Notes: generated from the sequence alone by a model not told the origin. Shown: positions 1 to 7,709, counted from the stretch's first letter. The stretch: 11,039 nt of DNA from Deltaproteobacteria bacterium RIFCSPLOWO2_02_FULL_57_26 (GCA_001798455.1 MGSI01000029.1:1-11039), one strand, 5' to 3'. A program made the numbers and translations.

Positions 1-945
1 AAGCAGGCTTAAAATGTATAGCCCGGCCAATAGCAACACACCCCTGACGATCATCATCCTACGAATGTGCCTCATCTTGTAATGACCCATCTCATGGGCC
101 AGGACAGCGAGTCCTTGCTCGATCGTAAGTTGCTTGAGGAGGGTATCGAAGAGCACAATCCGTTTGGCCTTCCCTAGTCCGGTGAAATAGGCATTGGAGT
201 GGGCCGAGCGCCTTGAGCCATCCATCGTATAGATTCCGCCCGCTTTGAAGCCCAGTTCGCCCGCTAATGCGAAAATCCGTTGCCGTATTTCGCCTTCGGG
301 CAACGGCTCGAATTTGTTGAAGAGCGGGGCGATGAGGGTAGGGTAGACAATGACCATGAGGAATTGAAAGGCAAAGATGAAGAGAAAGGCCCAGAGCCAC
401 CAGTAAGCTCCTGCCCTGTCCATCAACCAGAGCACGCCAAAAAGAAAGGGAATGCCGATCACAAAGCCGAGCATGAGGGCTTTGAGCTTATCGGTGAAAA
501 AGAGCCGCAGCGTGGTCTTGTTAAAACCGAAGCGTTCCTCGATTACGAAGGTGACGTAGAGCTCCCCTGGCAGCCCCAAAACCGAGAAAATCGCGGCCAC
601 ACCAAAGCAAAAGAAGATGCCTGTGGCGTGGGCCCCCGGCGAAAAGAAGCCGCCGGCCGTCTGAGTGAGGCGATCCAGATAAGGGAGCGCGCCGCCAAAA
701 AGAACCCACAGAACGACCAGCCCGTCATAGATCGATTCCCAACGCCGGAACGTCCCCTTAGCGAGCGTGTATTCGACCGATCCTCGGTATACCTCCGGGG
801 TCACCCATCCATCGAAGGGCCCCGGACCGGCCCTTCTCACGGATTCTTGACGCACATGACTCAGGTTGAGCTCGTTCAGCGCGAACTCGACGAGAAACTC
901 CAACAGAAATAACGTTAGAAAAAGAGCAACGACGATCGTTTCCAT
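1..945 (-). CDS. M48 family (Ste24-like) membrane metallopeptidase, C-terminus cut by window edge
   Basis: Zinc-dependent endopeptidase of the Ste24/CAAX-protease type, expected to be an integral membrane protein acting on membrane or membrane-associated proteins. I translated this frame by hand: it opens at an ATG at 945 and stays open to base 1, giving 315 residues of a family usually a little over 400 long. The zinc motif HEMGH is at residues 284-288, after LAVLA. Two Ste24 hallmarks precede it: ERFGFNKTT (about 137-145), and LFNKFEPLPEGE (about 208-219) at the end of a hydrophobic segment. Other hydrophobic stretches lie near residues 4-18, 76-90, 107-125, 156-174 and 182-206. The third zinc ligand (Glu, well downstream of HEMGH) would lie off the left edge. 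The gene begins 46 nt after the clpA stop and could share its transcript. No strong ribosome binding site precedes the ATG, so the start is less certain than the family. Confidence 0.9.
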   Translation of the reverse strand, partial: METIVVALFLTLFLLEFLVEFALNELNLSHVRQESVRRAGPGPFDGWVTPEVYRGSVEYTLAKGTFRRWESIYDGLVVLWVLFGGALPYLDRLTQTAGGFFSPGAHATGIFFCFGVAAIFSVLGLPGELYVTFVIEERFGFNKTTLRLFFTDKLKALMLGFVIGIPFLFGVLWLMDRAGAYWWLWAFLFIFAFQFLMVIVYPTLIAPLFNKFEPLPEGEIRQRIFALAGELGFKAGGIYTMDGSRRSAHSNAYFTGLGKAKRIVLFDTLLKQLTIEQGLAVLAHEMGHYKMRHIRRMMIVRGVLLLAGLYILSLL

Positions 946-991
946 GAAAGAGGGGGTCGGGATGGCCAAGGCGGGGCCTGGAGAAACGGAA

Positions 992-3319
992 TCAGGAATC
1001 CGAGGAAGTGGTCAATCCGGCTTTGGAGGCTTCCTCGCCCGATTTCTTGGCCTCCGAAGCTGAAAGTTCCTGGTAGTCAAAGGTGAGTCGCCCTTCGATC
1101 TCATCGATCTCCGCCCTGCCACCGTTCTGGAGCCTCCCGAAAAGGATCTCATCGGCCAGCACCCGCTTGATTTCCGTCTGGATCAGGCGGGCCATGGGAC
1201 GCGCCCCGAAAGTCGGGTCATATCCCCGCTCGGCGAGCCAGCGGCGGGCCTTTGGGGAGAGCTGGAGAAAAACTTTTTTTTCGCTGAGCTGGGCCTCGAG
1301 CTCCATGATAAACTTATCCACTACGCGCTCGATAATCTCCGGGCTCAAGGAGTTAAAGAAGATGGTGGCATCCAGGCGGTTACGAAACTCCGGGTTGAAC
1401 ATCTTCTCGATCGCTTCCTTGCCCTTTCCCACATTAGTGCGAGAACCGAATCCGAGCGGCTTCTCGCTCATCTCCCGCGCGCCGGCGTTGGTCGTCATGA
1501 TCAGGGCGATATTGCGAAAGTCCGCCTTCCGCCCGTTATTGTCGGTCAGCGTCGCGTGATCCATAACCTGCAACAGAATATTGAAGAGGTCGGGATGCGC
1601 CTTTTCGATCTCATCGAGCAATAACACGGCGTACGGGCTCCGGTTGATGGCGTCCGTGAGCAGCCCTCCCTGATCGAAGCCGACGTAGCCGGGAGGAGCG
1701 CCGATCAGGCGCGAAACCGTATGCTTCTCCATATACTCGCTCATATCGAAGCGAAGAAACTCCACCCCGAGGACGCGGGCGAGCTGCTTCGCCACCTCGG
1801 TCTTGCCCACACCGGTTGGGCCCGAGAAGAGAAAACAGCCGATCGGCTTCTCCGGCGATCCTAGCCCCGAGCGGGAGAGCCTGATGGTGCTGGCCAGGGT
1901 CTCGATCGCGGCGTCCTGTCCGAACACTACAAGCTTGAGATCCCGCTCCAGGTTCTGCAGCTGCATCTTATCGGAGGCCGACACGCTGCGTGGCGGAATC
2001 TTCGCGATTCTCGCTACGATCTTTTCGATGTCTTTGGGGACAATGGTTTTTTTTCGCTTCTCCAACGGTAGCAGCTTGACCTTCGCCCCGACTTCATCAA
2101 TCACATCGATCGCCTTGTCCGGCAAGCGCCGGTCATTGATGTGCTTGGCGGAAAGATCGACCGCCGCGCGCAAAGCGGAGGAGGTATAGTGAACCCCGTG
2201 ATGTTTCTCATAATGGGGCTTGAGTCCCTCCAGAATCTTGTAGCACTCCTCGATGCTGGGCTCGGAGATCTCGATCTTCTCAAAACGGCGCGCCAGCGCC
2301 CGATCTCTCTCAAAATAGCTCTTATAATCGTGGTAGGTGGTCGATCCGATGCAGCGGAGTTCCCCGGAAGAAAGGATGGGCTTCAGCATATTAGAGGCGT
2401 CTAACGACCCTCCGCTGGTTGCTCCGGCTCCGACGACGGTGTGGATCTCATCGATGAATAGGATGGCGTTGGGCTGCTTCTTCAGCCGGTTCAGAACGCC
2501 CTTTAAGCGGGCCTCGAAGTCGCCGCGGAACCTGGTCCCGGCCAACAGCCCCCCCATGTCCAGGGCATAGATAACGGCATTCTTGAGGGGTTCGGGGACC
2601 CGCCCCTGGGCGATCTGCAGGGCCAGCCCCTCGGCGATCGCGGTTTTGCCCACACCTGCGTCGCCCACGTAAATGGGGTTGTTCTTGCGCCGGCGGCTCA
2701 GGACATGAATCGTGCGCTCGATCTCAGCTTCCCTGCCGATGAGGGGGTCGATCAGACCCTGGCGCGCTTTTTCCACCAAATTCACCGTGAACGCCTGGAG
2801 CGGGTCCGTCTTCGACGCGGGCTTCGGACTTTCTTCGTCCTCCTCTAACCCTTCCTCCGGGCCCGAGGAACTCTCCTCGGCAACCGGAATCTTGGAGATG
2901 CCGTGCGAGATGTAATTGATGATATCGAAGCGCGTGATCCCATGCTGTTCTAAGAGGTACGCCGCGTAGGAGTCCGGCTCGCGGAAGATGGCGACCAACA
3001 CGTTGCCGCCGTGGATTTCCTTTTTTTCCGCCGACTGGCCATGGATCACCGCCCGCTGCAACACCCGGTGAAAGCCGAGGGTCTGCTGTGGCTCCTGTTT
3101 CCATCCCTCGGGCAGCGTCTCCACGTGTGTGCGGAAAAAATCCTCCAATTCCTTCCTCAGCCTGGCGATATCGCCGCCGCAATGGACAATTGTCGAACTG
3201 GCATCTTTATCCTGAAGCAGGGCGAAGAGGAGATGCTCGACGCAGACGAACTCGTGACGCCGCCGCCTGGCTTCGGAAAAAGCCAAATTCAATGTCGCCT
3301 CTAGCTCTTTGGTGAACAT
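992..3319 (-). CDS. clpA: ATP-dependent Clp protease ATP-binding subunit ClpA
   Basis: Hexameric AAA+ unfoldase that unfolds substrates, including those delivered by ClpS, and threads them into ClpP in the cytoplasm. At 775 residues it is close to E. coli ClpA (758). Domains in order: Clp N-domain repeats (about 1-145); an acidic linker (about 148-170); AAA+ module 1 with Walker A GDAGVGKT (219-226), pore loop GTRFRG (261-266) and Walker B AILFIDE (285-291); AAA+ module 2 with Walker A GPTGVGKT (500-507), pore loop GYVG (544-547), Walker B VLLLDE (565-570), and FNPEFRNRLD (641-650) carrying the arginine finger. There is no long coiled-coil M-domain between the modules, which separates it from ClpB and ClpC. 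LGF at 622-624 fits the [LIV]-G-[FL] tripeptide that docks onto ClpP. The ATG lies one base after the clpS stop, and the ribosome binding site (GGAAGAGG) is inside the clpS end, implying translational coupling. No clpP is in the window. The C-terminal ~25 residues are low-complexity Ser/Ala/Glu/Lys. Confidence 0.97.
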   Translation of the reverse strand: MFTKELEATLNLAFSEARRRRHEFVCVEHLLFALLQDKDASSTIVHCGGDIARLRKELEDFFRTHVETLPEGWKQEPQQTLGFHRVLQRAVIHGQSAEKKEIHGGNVLVAIFREPDSYAAYLLEQHGITRFDIINYISHGISKIPVAEESSSGPEEGLEEDEESPKPASKTDPLQAFTVNLVEKARQGLIDPLIGREAEIERTIHVLSRRRKNNPIYVGDAGVGKTAIAEGLALQIAQGRVPEPLKNAVIYALDMGGLLAGTRFRGDFEARLKGVLNRLKKQPNAILFIDEIHTVVGAGATSGGSLDASNMLKPILSSGELRCIGSTTYHDYKSYFERDRALARRFEKIEISEPSIEECYKILEGLKPHYEKHHGVHYTSSALRAAVDLSAKHINDRRLPDKAIDVIDEVGAKVKLLPLEKRKKTIVPKDIEKIVARIAKIPPRSVSASDKMQLQNLERDLKLVVFGQDAAIETLASTIRLSRSGLGSPEKPIGCFLFSGPTGVGKTEVAKQLARVLGVEFLRFDMSEYMEKHTVSRLIGAPPGYVGFDQGGLLTDAINRSPYAVLLLDEIEKAHPDLFNILLQVMDHATLTDNNGRKADFRNIALIMTTNAGAREMSEKPLGFGSRTNVGKGKEAIEKMFNPEFRNRLDATIFFNSLSPEIIERVVDKFIMELEAQLSEKKVFLQLSPKARRWLAERGYDPTFGARPMARLIQTEIKRVLADEILFGRLQNGGRAEIDEIEGRLTFDYQELSASEAKKSGEEASKAGLTTSSDS

Positions 3320-3320
3320 C

Positions 3321-3635
3321 TCAGGCCTCTTCCATCGTGGACTTTAGCGGGTACTCATGCTGACGGGCCAGATTTTCGACCAGCGCCACCTTGGTCTCAG
3401 CGATCTCGTAGGGATAAACGCCGGCCACCCCGATGCCCTTTTTATGGACATGAAGCATGATCTGGACCGCCGCGGTATGTTCCTTGTGAAATACGTACTG
3501 GAGGATCTGAACGACAAACTCCTTGGTGGTGTAGTCATCGTTGTGAAGCAGGACTTTGTAAAGAGGCGGCCTCTTGAGTTTCTTTTCGGTCTCGGTAATG
3601 ACCTCACGGTCAAATTCCGTTTCCCTTCGGCTCAT
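3321..3635 (-). CDS. clpS: ClpS, N-degron adaptor for ClpA
   Basis: Small cytoplasmic adaptor that binds N-terminal degron residues and hands substrates to ClpA. It is 104 residues, typical for ClpS. The core runs from PPLYKVLLHNDDYTTKEF (23-40) to ETKVALVENLARQHEYPL (80-97). N32, D33, D34 and H64 correspond to the substrate alpha-amino-binding residues N34, D35, D36 and H66 of E. coli. The position matching the E. coli gatekeeper M40 is K38, a change that may alter specificity. I chose the ATG at 3635 over an in-frame ATG at 3770 for three reasons: a strong ribosome binding site (GAGGGGGA) lies just upstream; the family begins here; and a promoter-like -10 (TAAATT) lies inside the longer frame. 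Its TGA is followed by one base and then the clpA ATG. Confidence 0.96.
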   Translation of the reverse strand: MSRRETEFDREVITETEKKLKRPPLYKVLLHNDDYTTKEFVVQILQYVFHKEHTAAVQIMLHVHKKGIGVAGVYPYEIAETKVALVENLARQHEYPLKSTMEEA

Positions 3636-3835
3636 CGAGCTTCCCCCTCGCTGAAACAAAAAACAATTTAACACGCCTCTCCAGGCTCTGCAATCTTCTT
3701 CGCCCCGCCAGAGCAGCCATCCAGCAACCTCCCCTTGCGCCCTCCAAGAAAAACAGACATATTTTATCAAAACTGATTATGCTGCGAATCTTAGCGATGT
3801 AAACCTGAGGCTGGCTTCGCGTCGGGAGGTGCCCT
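3636..3835. other. divergent intergenic region between clpS and the CBS gene
   Basis: 200 bp separate the two divergent starts. The clpS-proximal half holds the candidate promoter at 3665-3693. The middle (3751-3780) is AT-rich and carries the distal extended -10 TGATAAAAT on the minus strand. For the plus strand only weak pairs are visible, such as TTGCGC (3735-3740) with CATATT (3758-3763) at 17 nt, or CAGACA (3754-3759) with TATGCT (3778-3783) at 18 nt. I see no clear operator dyad. Confidence 0.5.
3665..3693 (-). promoter_or_regulatory. candidate sigma-70 promoter for clpS-clpA
   Basis: Read on the minus strand, TTGCAG (3693-3688) is followed after 17 nt by TAAATT (3670-3665). The -10 is preceded by TG one base upstream, an extended -10 arrangement. 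Transcription would begin near 3658, giving a leader of about 23 nt before the clpS ATG with its ribosome binding site inside. The -35 match is only partial (TTG conserved). A second, more distal extended -10 (TGATAAAAT, 3769-3761) has no good -35. Assigned from sequence pattern only. Confidence 0.4.
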
Positions 3836-4696
3836 ATGCTGTCCAATAAAGTAAGCGAGATCATGACCACGGAATTGACTGCGGCCGAAGCGTCAAGCAC
3901 CGTATTCGAGGTCATGGAGACCATGGTGGCGAAGAAAGTCGGGCGCGTGATCATCACGGACAACGGGATGCCGGTGGGGATTTTCACCGAGAAGGATGTC
4001 CTCAGACGCGTCATGAACAAGAAATCGGACCCTAAAAAAACCAATATCAAGAAAGTCATGACGAGCCCGATCCGTGCCGTGAGGCAGGACACGCATATCG
4101 TCGAAGCGTTGGGGAAAATGTATAGGTCAAAATTCCGCCACCTGCTCGTCCGCGGGGAGAAAGGGAAGATTGTCGGCATGGTCTCCATGCGACGCATACT
4201 GAACCTCGCTGTGGAATTAGGCCGGGGCCTCCCGGAGACCCAGACCATCGGCAGCATTATGTCCAGTGAACTCATCACCGTAGATTCCTCTCAGTCGGTC
4301 CACGAGACCATGGAAATCATGATCAAGAAGGATACGGGCTGCGTCATCGCATTGGACCATGGAGAACCCAAGGGGATCTTTACCGAGCGGGACGTTTTAA
4401 GACGGGTCGCGGTAAAAGCCATTGACACCAAAAAGACTCCTATCAAGGAGGTCATGACCACTGACGTTGTGACCATGTCGCATTCGGCCCTCATTGGGGA
4501 AGTGTTGGCCGAGATGTACAAGAGGGGGTTCCGGCACATACCGGTTCGGGGAGACAAAGAGGCGCTTCTAGGGATCGTGGCGATGAGGGATGTTCTAAAG
4601 TACGCGAAGGCGCTGGATGTTGACGAGAGCGTGCGTAAGGCCTGGAAAGAAATCGAAAAATTCTGGGAATCCGAGGAGCAGTATACCCCAGGATAA
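3836..4696 (+). CDS. Four-CBS-domain regulatory protein (double Bateman module)
   Basis: Cytoplasmic protein of 286 residues made almost entirely of four CBS domains (about 4-60, 72-127, 139-195, 203-260), with a short charged C-terminal tail. CBS pairs form Bateman modules that usually bind adenine nucleotides or S-adenosylmethionine and act as energy or ligand sensors. The halves are an internal duplication: GIFTEKDVLRRV (48-59) in CBS1 matches GIFTERDVLRRV (180-191) in CBS3, and VMTS/VMTT opens CBS2 and CBS4. The ribose-binding signature G-x-x-[ST]-x-x-D is intact in CBS1 (GIFTEKD) and CBS3 (GIFTERD), but altered in CBS2 (GMVSMRR, last residue Arg) and CBS4 (GIVAMRD, Ala for Thr/Ser), suggesting one functional ligand site per pair. 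No effector domain is fused, so its target is unknown. The start is supported by GGGAGG at 3824-3829, 6 nt before the ATG. It lies 95 bp upstream of korA on the same strand, so a regulatory link is possible but unproven. Confidence 0.9.
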   Translation: MLSNKVSEIMTTELTAAEASSTVFEVMETMVAKKVGRVIITDNGMPVGIFTEKDVLRRVMNKKSDPKKTNIKKVMTSPIRAVRQDTHIVEALGKMYRSKFRHLLVRGEKGKIVGMVSMRRILNLAVELGRGLPETQTIGSIMSSELITVDSSQSVHETMEIMIKKDTGCVIALDHGEPKGIFTERDVLRRVAVKAIDTKKTPIKEVMTTDVVTMSHSALIGEVLAEMYKRGFRHIPVRGDKEALLGIVAMRDVLKYAKALDVDESVRKAWKEIEKFWESEEQYTPG

Positions 4697-4729
4697 GGCC
4701 AGGAGTTTCTTGTCTTTTGTCGCGTTTGT

Positions 4730-4735
4730 GATAAT
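4730..4735 (+). promoter_or_regulatory. candidate extended -10 promoter upstream of korA
   Basis: GATAAT at 4730-4735 is preceded by TG with one base between, giving TG-T-GATAAT, a good extended -10 element. The -35 position at 17-nt spacing (4707-4712) reads TTCTTG and is poor, which extended -10 promoters tolerate. The surrounding bases 4730-4748 are strikingly AT-rich compared with the coding sequence. Transcription would start near 4742, giving a leader of about 50 nt that contains the hairpin at 4749-4771. korAB may therefore be transcribed separately from the CBS gene. Confidence 0.45.
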
Positions 4736-4748
4736 TTAAATATTAATC

Positions 4749-4777
4749 TTCGGGTGCGTGATCTACCCGAAAGGAGG
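4749..4777 (+). promoter_or_regulatory. hairpin abutting a distant Shine-Dalgarno of korA
   Basis: TTCGGGT (4749-4755) pairs perfectly with ACCCGAA (4765-4771) across a 9-nt loop. The 3' arm overlaps the first base of AAGGAGG (4771-4777), the only strong ribosome binding site for korA. That site is 14 nt from the ATG at 4792, longer than usual, and the frame has an upstream stop (TGA 4759-4761) with no alternative ATG, GTG or TTG between. The stem could influence ribosome access. It is not an intrinsic terminator, as no U-run follows. Confidence 0.45.
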
Positions 4778-4791
4778 GGTGTAACTCGGAT

Positions 4792-6651
4792 ATGGAATCG
4801 CCGGCGATTAACGATCTCAACATTTGTATAGCAACGGAGAACGGTACGGGGAGCGCTTCCGCCAATAACATCCTTTTTAAAGCCATTTTCAAAATGGGTA
4901 TCCCCTGTTCGTCAAAGAACATGTTCCCCTCGAATATTCAGGGGCTCCCGACGTGGTATCAGGTTCGAGCCTGCGCCGACGGATACATGGGGCGAAAGGA
5001 TGTCATCGATGTCATGGTGATGTTCAACGATGCCACGGCGGCAAAGGACATCTACCGCGTCCGTGACGGCGGCCTGATTATCTACGACGACTCGACACCG
5101 CTTTCTCCCAACCTGAAGCGCGATGGAGTTCAATATCTGGGGGTGCCGGCCAATAAGCTGATCCAAAAAATTGTTCCCGCCTCTCCGCTCCGGACCAAGC
5201 AGAGGAACATGATTTATGTCGGGGCCTTGGCGTACCTGTTCGGCATCAATATGGAGACCATCAAGGAGGTCCTAGAAGATACCTTCGGCAAGAAGCCCGC
5301 AGTCATAGAGTCCAACCTCATTTGCATCGAGGCCGGCTACAACTACATGAAGGATAAAGGTTTCACCCAAACTATGGCTCGGTTGGTCGCCATCCCCAAC
5401 GGGAATAAGGGGAAAATCATCACCGATGGCAATACGACCTGTGCGCTTGGGGCAATATTCGGCGGGGTTGCCATCGTCTCCTGGTATCCGATTACCCCGT
5501 CGAGTTCGCTCGCGGAGGCCATGGAGTACTACTTCCCCAGGCTGCGCAAGACGAAAGAAGGCAAAGCCACCTATGCGATTGTTCAGGCGGAAGACGAAAT
5601 CTCTGCCGCCAGCATGGTGCTTGGAGCAGGCTGGGCCGGAGCCCGCGCCATGACCAGTACCTCAGGCCCCGGACTTTCACTCATGAATGAGTCCATTGGC
5701 CTTGCCTATTTTGCCGAGATGCCGGGTGTCTTTTTCATCATCCAGCGCGGCGGGCCCTCGACCGGGCTGCCCACGCGGACCCAGCAGGCCGATATCCAGC
5801 TCATGTACTACGCTTCCCACGGGGACACACGCCACATCATCCTGATCCCTCACGACATGAAGTCGAGCTTTGACTTTTCCCGGCGCAGCTTCGACCTCGC
5901 CGAGAGGTTTCAGACTCCTGTCTTCGTCATGATGGACCTGGATCTCGGGATGAACCTCTGGTCCTCAGATCCTCTGGTACTGGTAAAGGAGCCGTTCGAT
6001 CGCGGCAAGCTGGTCACGGCAGAGCAACTGGAGCAATGGGAGAAGCAGGGGAAGAAATTCCGCCGCTATTTCGATGCGGACGGAGACGGGATTCCGTACA
6101 GGACAATCCCAGGGAATATGCACCGGCATGCCGCCTACTTCACCCGCGGCTCCGGTCACGACTCAGACGCGCACTATTCCGAGGACGAAAAAGATTACAA
6201 GGAGACCCTCGACCGGCTGCGGCGGAAGTTCGAAACGGCACGCAAATATGTCCCCGAGCCCATCATCGAGACGGCTGACGGCGCCAAAACCGGCGTCATC
6301 TGCTTCGGCTCGAGCTACGAGCCAGTCCGGGAGGCGCGTGACCGGCTGCGCCTTTCAGGCGTCAAGACCGACCACCTCCTGCTCAGGGCGCTCCCTTTGA
6401 CCGAGGAGGTAAGAGAATTCGTCGCGGCCCACGACCGGGTCTATCTGGTGGAGCAGAACCGCGACGGCCAGATGGCGGCGATTTTCAAAGAGGAATGGCC
6501 GGAATTGGGCGCGAAGATCGGCAGCGTGCTCATCTATGACGGCCTCCCCGTAACCGCGGGAGAGATCGTCCGGCAGATCAAAGCCCACGAAGCCAATCTC
6601 AGGGAAAGGGTAGGAGAATGGCGGGAGAGAAAGTTAATCGCATCAGTTTGA
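4792..6651 (+). CDS. korA: 2-oxoacid:ferredoxin oxidoreductase, gamma-alpha fusion subunit (KorA type)
   Basis: Catalytic partner subunit of a CoA-dependent 2-oxoacid:ferredoxin oxidoreductase, which oxidatively decarboxylates 2-oxoglutarate or a related 2-oxoacid to an acyl-CoA and reduces ferredoxin in the cytoplasm. At 619 residues it is a fusion: a gamma domain (about 10-195, opening with ENGTGSAS where other gamma domains have a Gly-rich loop) followed by the alpha domain. YPITPSS (232-238) is the signature of the alpha subunit's pyrimidine-binding domain, followed by QAEDE (265-269), TSGPG (290-294) and the C-terminal transketolase-like domain (about 490-600). No ferredoxin-type cysteine cluster is present, which fits the two-subunit KorAB class of archaea, mycobacteria and other aerobes rather than four-subunit or single-chain pyruvate enzymes. 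An acidic, charge-rich insert (about 400-490) separates the alpha core from the C-terminal domain. The substrate cannot be fixed from sequence alone. It overlaps korB by 34 nt. Confidence 0.92.
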   Translation: MESPAINDLNICIATENGTGSASANNILFKAIFKMGIPCSSKNMFPSNIQGLPTWYQVRACADGYMGRKDVIDVMVMFNDATAAKDIYRVRDGGLIIYDDSTPLSPNLKRDGVQYLGVPANKLIQKIVPASPLRTKQRNMIYVGALAYLFGINMETIKEVLEDTFGKKPAVIESNLICIEAGYNYMKDKGFTQTMARLVAIPNGNKGKIITDGNTTCALGAIFGGVAIVSWYPITPSSSLAEAMEYYFPRLRKTKEGKATYAIVQAEDEISAASMVLGAGWAGARAMTSTSGPGLSLMNESIGLAYFAEMPGVFFIIQRGGPSTGLPTRTQQADIQLMYYASHGDTRHIILIPHDMKSSFDFSRRSFDLAERFQTPVFVMMDLDLGMNLWSSDPLVLVKEPFDRGKLVTAEQLEQWEKQGKKFRRYFDADGDGIPYRTIPGNMHRHAAYFTRGSGHDSDAHYSEDEKDYKETLDRLRRKFETARKYVPEPIIETADGAKTGVICFGSSYEPVREARDRLRLSGVKTDHLLLRALPLTEEVREFVAAHDRVYLVEQNRDGQMAAIFKEEWPELGAKIGSVLIYDGLPVTAGEIVRQIKAHEANLRERVGEWRERKLIASV

Positions 6652-7646
6652 CAGAGAAGGACTATCAGGGGGCCCCCACCACGATGTGCCGGGGGTGCGG
6701 CCACGATGCCATCTCGGCATCCGTCATCCGGGCCTTCTTTGAAAGTAGCGTTGACCCGCGTAAGGTCATTAAGCTGAGCGGCATCGGTTGTTCCTCAAAG
6801 ACGCCCGCCTATTTTATCAGCCAATCTTTCGGCTTTAACGCGGTCCATGGAAGGATGTCGGCAGTAGCCACCGGCGCCAACCTGGCCAACCACACCCTGA
6901 TTTCCATCGGCGTATCCGGGGACGGGGATACTGCCGCGATCGGCTTGGGAAACTTCTGTCATATGATGCGGCGCAACGTGAATATTACCTACATCGTCGA
7001 GAACAACGGAGTTTATGGATTGACGAAGGGACAGTTTTCTGCCACCGCTGACAAGGGCTCGGTGATGAAGGGCGGAAAAGTCAACGATATGCCTGCCATC
7101 GATCTTGCCGAGCTGGCGATCGTCATGGGCGCCACCTATGTGGCGCGGAGCTTCTCCGGCGACCGTAAGCAGCTCGCCCCCCTGATCCAGGGCGCCTTGG
7201 CGCACAAGGGGAGCGCCATTCTGGATGTGATCAGTCCCTGCGTTACGTTCAACAATCACGAGGGCTCAACCAAGAGCTTGAAGTACGTCAAAGAGCACCT
7301 CGACCCGATTCATGATGTAGACTTCATCCCTCCGTATGAAAACATCGAGGTCGACTATGAGGAGGGGACAGATCAGGATGTCGAACTGCACGACGGATCA
7401 CGCATCATCCTGCACAAGCTGGGGAGAGACTATGACCCCTCCAACAAAATGCAGGCCGTAGCGGCCATCCATGCAGCGGTCGCCGAAGGGAGATTCCTTA
7501 CCGGCCTGATTTATTACGATCCCACCCGGCCAGAGTTCATCGAGGATCTAAACCTCTGCGAGACTCCATTGGCCGAGCTGGGGCAAGACATGCTTCAACC
7601 CCGGGCAGAGCTGCTGGATCAGATCAACGCCGAGTTCATGAAATAG
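6618..7646 (+). CDS. korB: 2-oxoacid:ferredoxin oxidoreductase, beta subunit (KorB type)
   Basis: Beta subunit carrying thiamine diphosphate and one [4Fe-4S] cluster; it transfers electrons from the 2-oxoacid to ferredoxin. At 342 residues it is somewhat longer than the ~300-residue archaeal forms. Cluster ligands fit CxxC...C...C: C24 and C27 (CRGCGH), C58 (GIGCSS) and C208 (ISPCVTFNNHE). The thiamine diphosphate/Mg motif is GDGD (101-104) to NN (129-130). YGLTKGQFSAT (133-143) is close to the usual GLTKGQxSPT, with Ala for Pro. The long C-terminal region (about 230-342) holds the charged extension typical of these beta subunits. The ATG lies inside the korA end, with AAAGGG (6605-6610) 7 nt upstream as ribosome binding site; a closer AGGAG (6612-6616) is too near the start. 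The overlap and strand imply co-expression with korA. The gene ends exactly where a 9-bp repeat array begins. Confidence 0.94.
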   Translation: MAGEKVNRISLTEKDYQGAPTTMCRGCGHDAISASVIRAFFESSVDPRKVIKLSGIGCSSKTPAYFISQSFGFNAVHGRMSAVATGANLANHTLISIGVSGDGDTAAIGLGNFCHMMRRNVNITYIVENNGVYGLTKGQFSATADKGSVMKGGKVNDMPAIDLAELAIVMGATYVARSFSGDRKQLAPLIQGALAHKGSAILDVISPCVTFNNHEGSTKSLKYVKEHLDPIHDVDFIPPYENIEVDYEEGTDQDVELHDGSRIILHKLGRDYDPSNKMQAVAAIHAAVAEGRFLTGLIYYDPTRPEFIEDLNLCETPLAELGQDMLQPRAELLDQINAEFMK

Positions 7647-7709
7647 CCCTTGAACGGCTTGAACAGTTTAAACTGTTTGAACGGTTCAAATCGTTCAATT
7701 AGTTCAAAG
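7647..7709. repeat. 9-bp degenerate repeat array 1 (seven units) between convergent genes
   Basis: Sixty-three bases divide into seven 9-bp units with no leftover. The first four on the plus strand follow NNNTTGAAC (for example GGCTTGAAC, AGTTTAAAC, TGTTTGAAC); the last three follow NGTTCAANN (GGTTCAAAT, CGTTCAATT, AGTTCAAAG), the reverse complement of the core. The array contains a perfect 16-bp palindrome, AACAGTTTAAACTGTT (7662-7677), and a second dyad, TTTGAAC-G-GTTCAAA (7676-7690). It starts on the base after the korB stop and ends 2 bp before the end of the convergent hydrolase gene, filling the intergenic space. It could fold on either strand and may serve as a bidirectional terminator, though neither side has a clear U-run. 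Confidence 0.85.

Noticed and set aside
280..912. A 210-codon plus-strand open frame
   Set aside because: It is antisense to the M48 peptidase, whose minus-strand frame carries HEMGH, FNKTT and membrane segments. The plus-strand product is charged and low-complexity with no recognisable family.
3636..3770. N-terminal extension of ClpS to an ATG at 3770
   Set aside because: The extra 45 residues are Trp/Cys/Gly-rich and unlike ClpS, no ribosome binding site fits, and the candidate clpS promoter lies inside this stretch.
3610..4278. A 222-codon minus-strand open frame across the CBS gene and the divergent region
   Set aside because: Antisense to the CBS domains, rich in Met/Thr/Ser as expected from reading CBS codons backwards, and it would overlap both clpS and its promoter.
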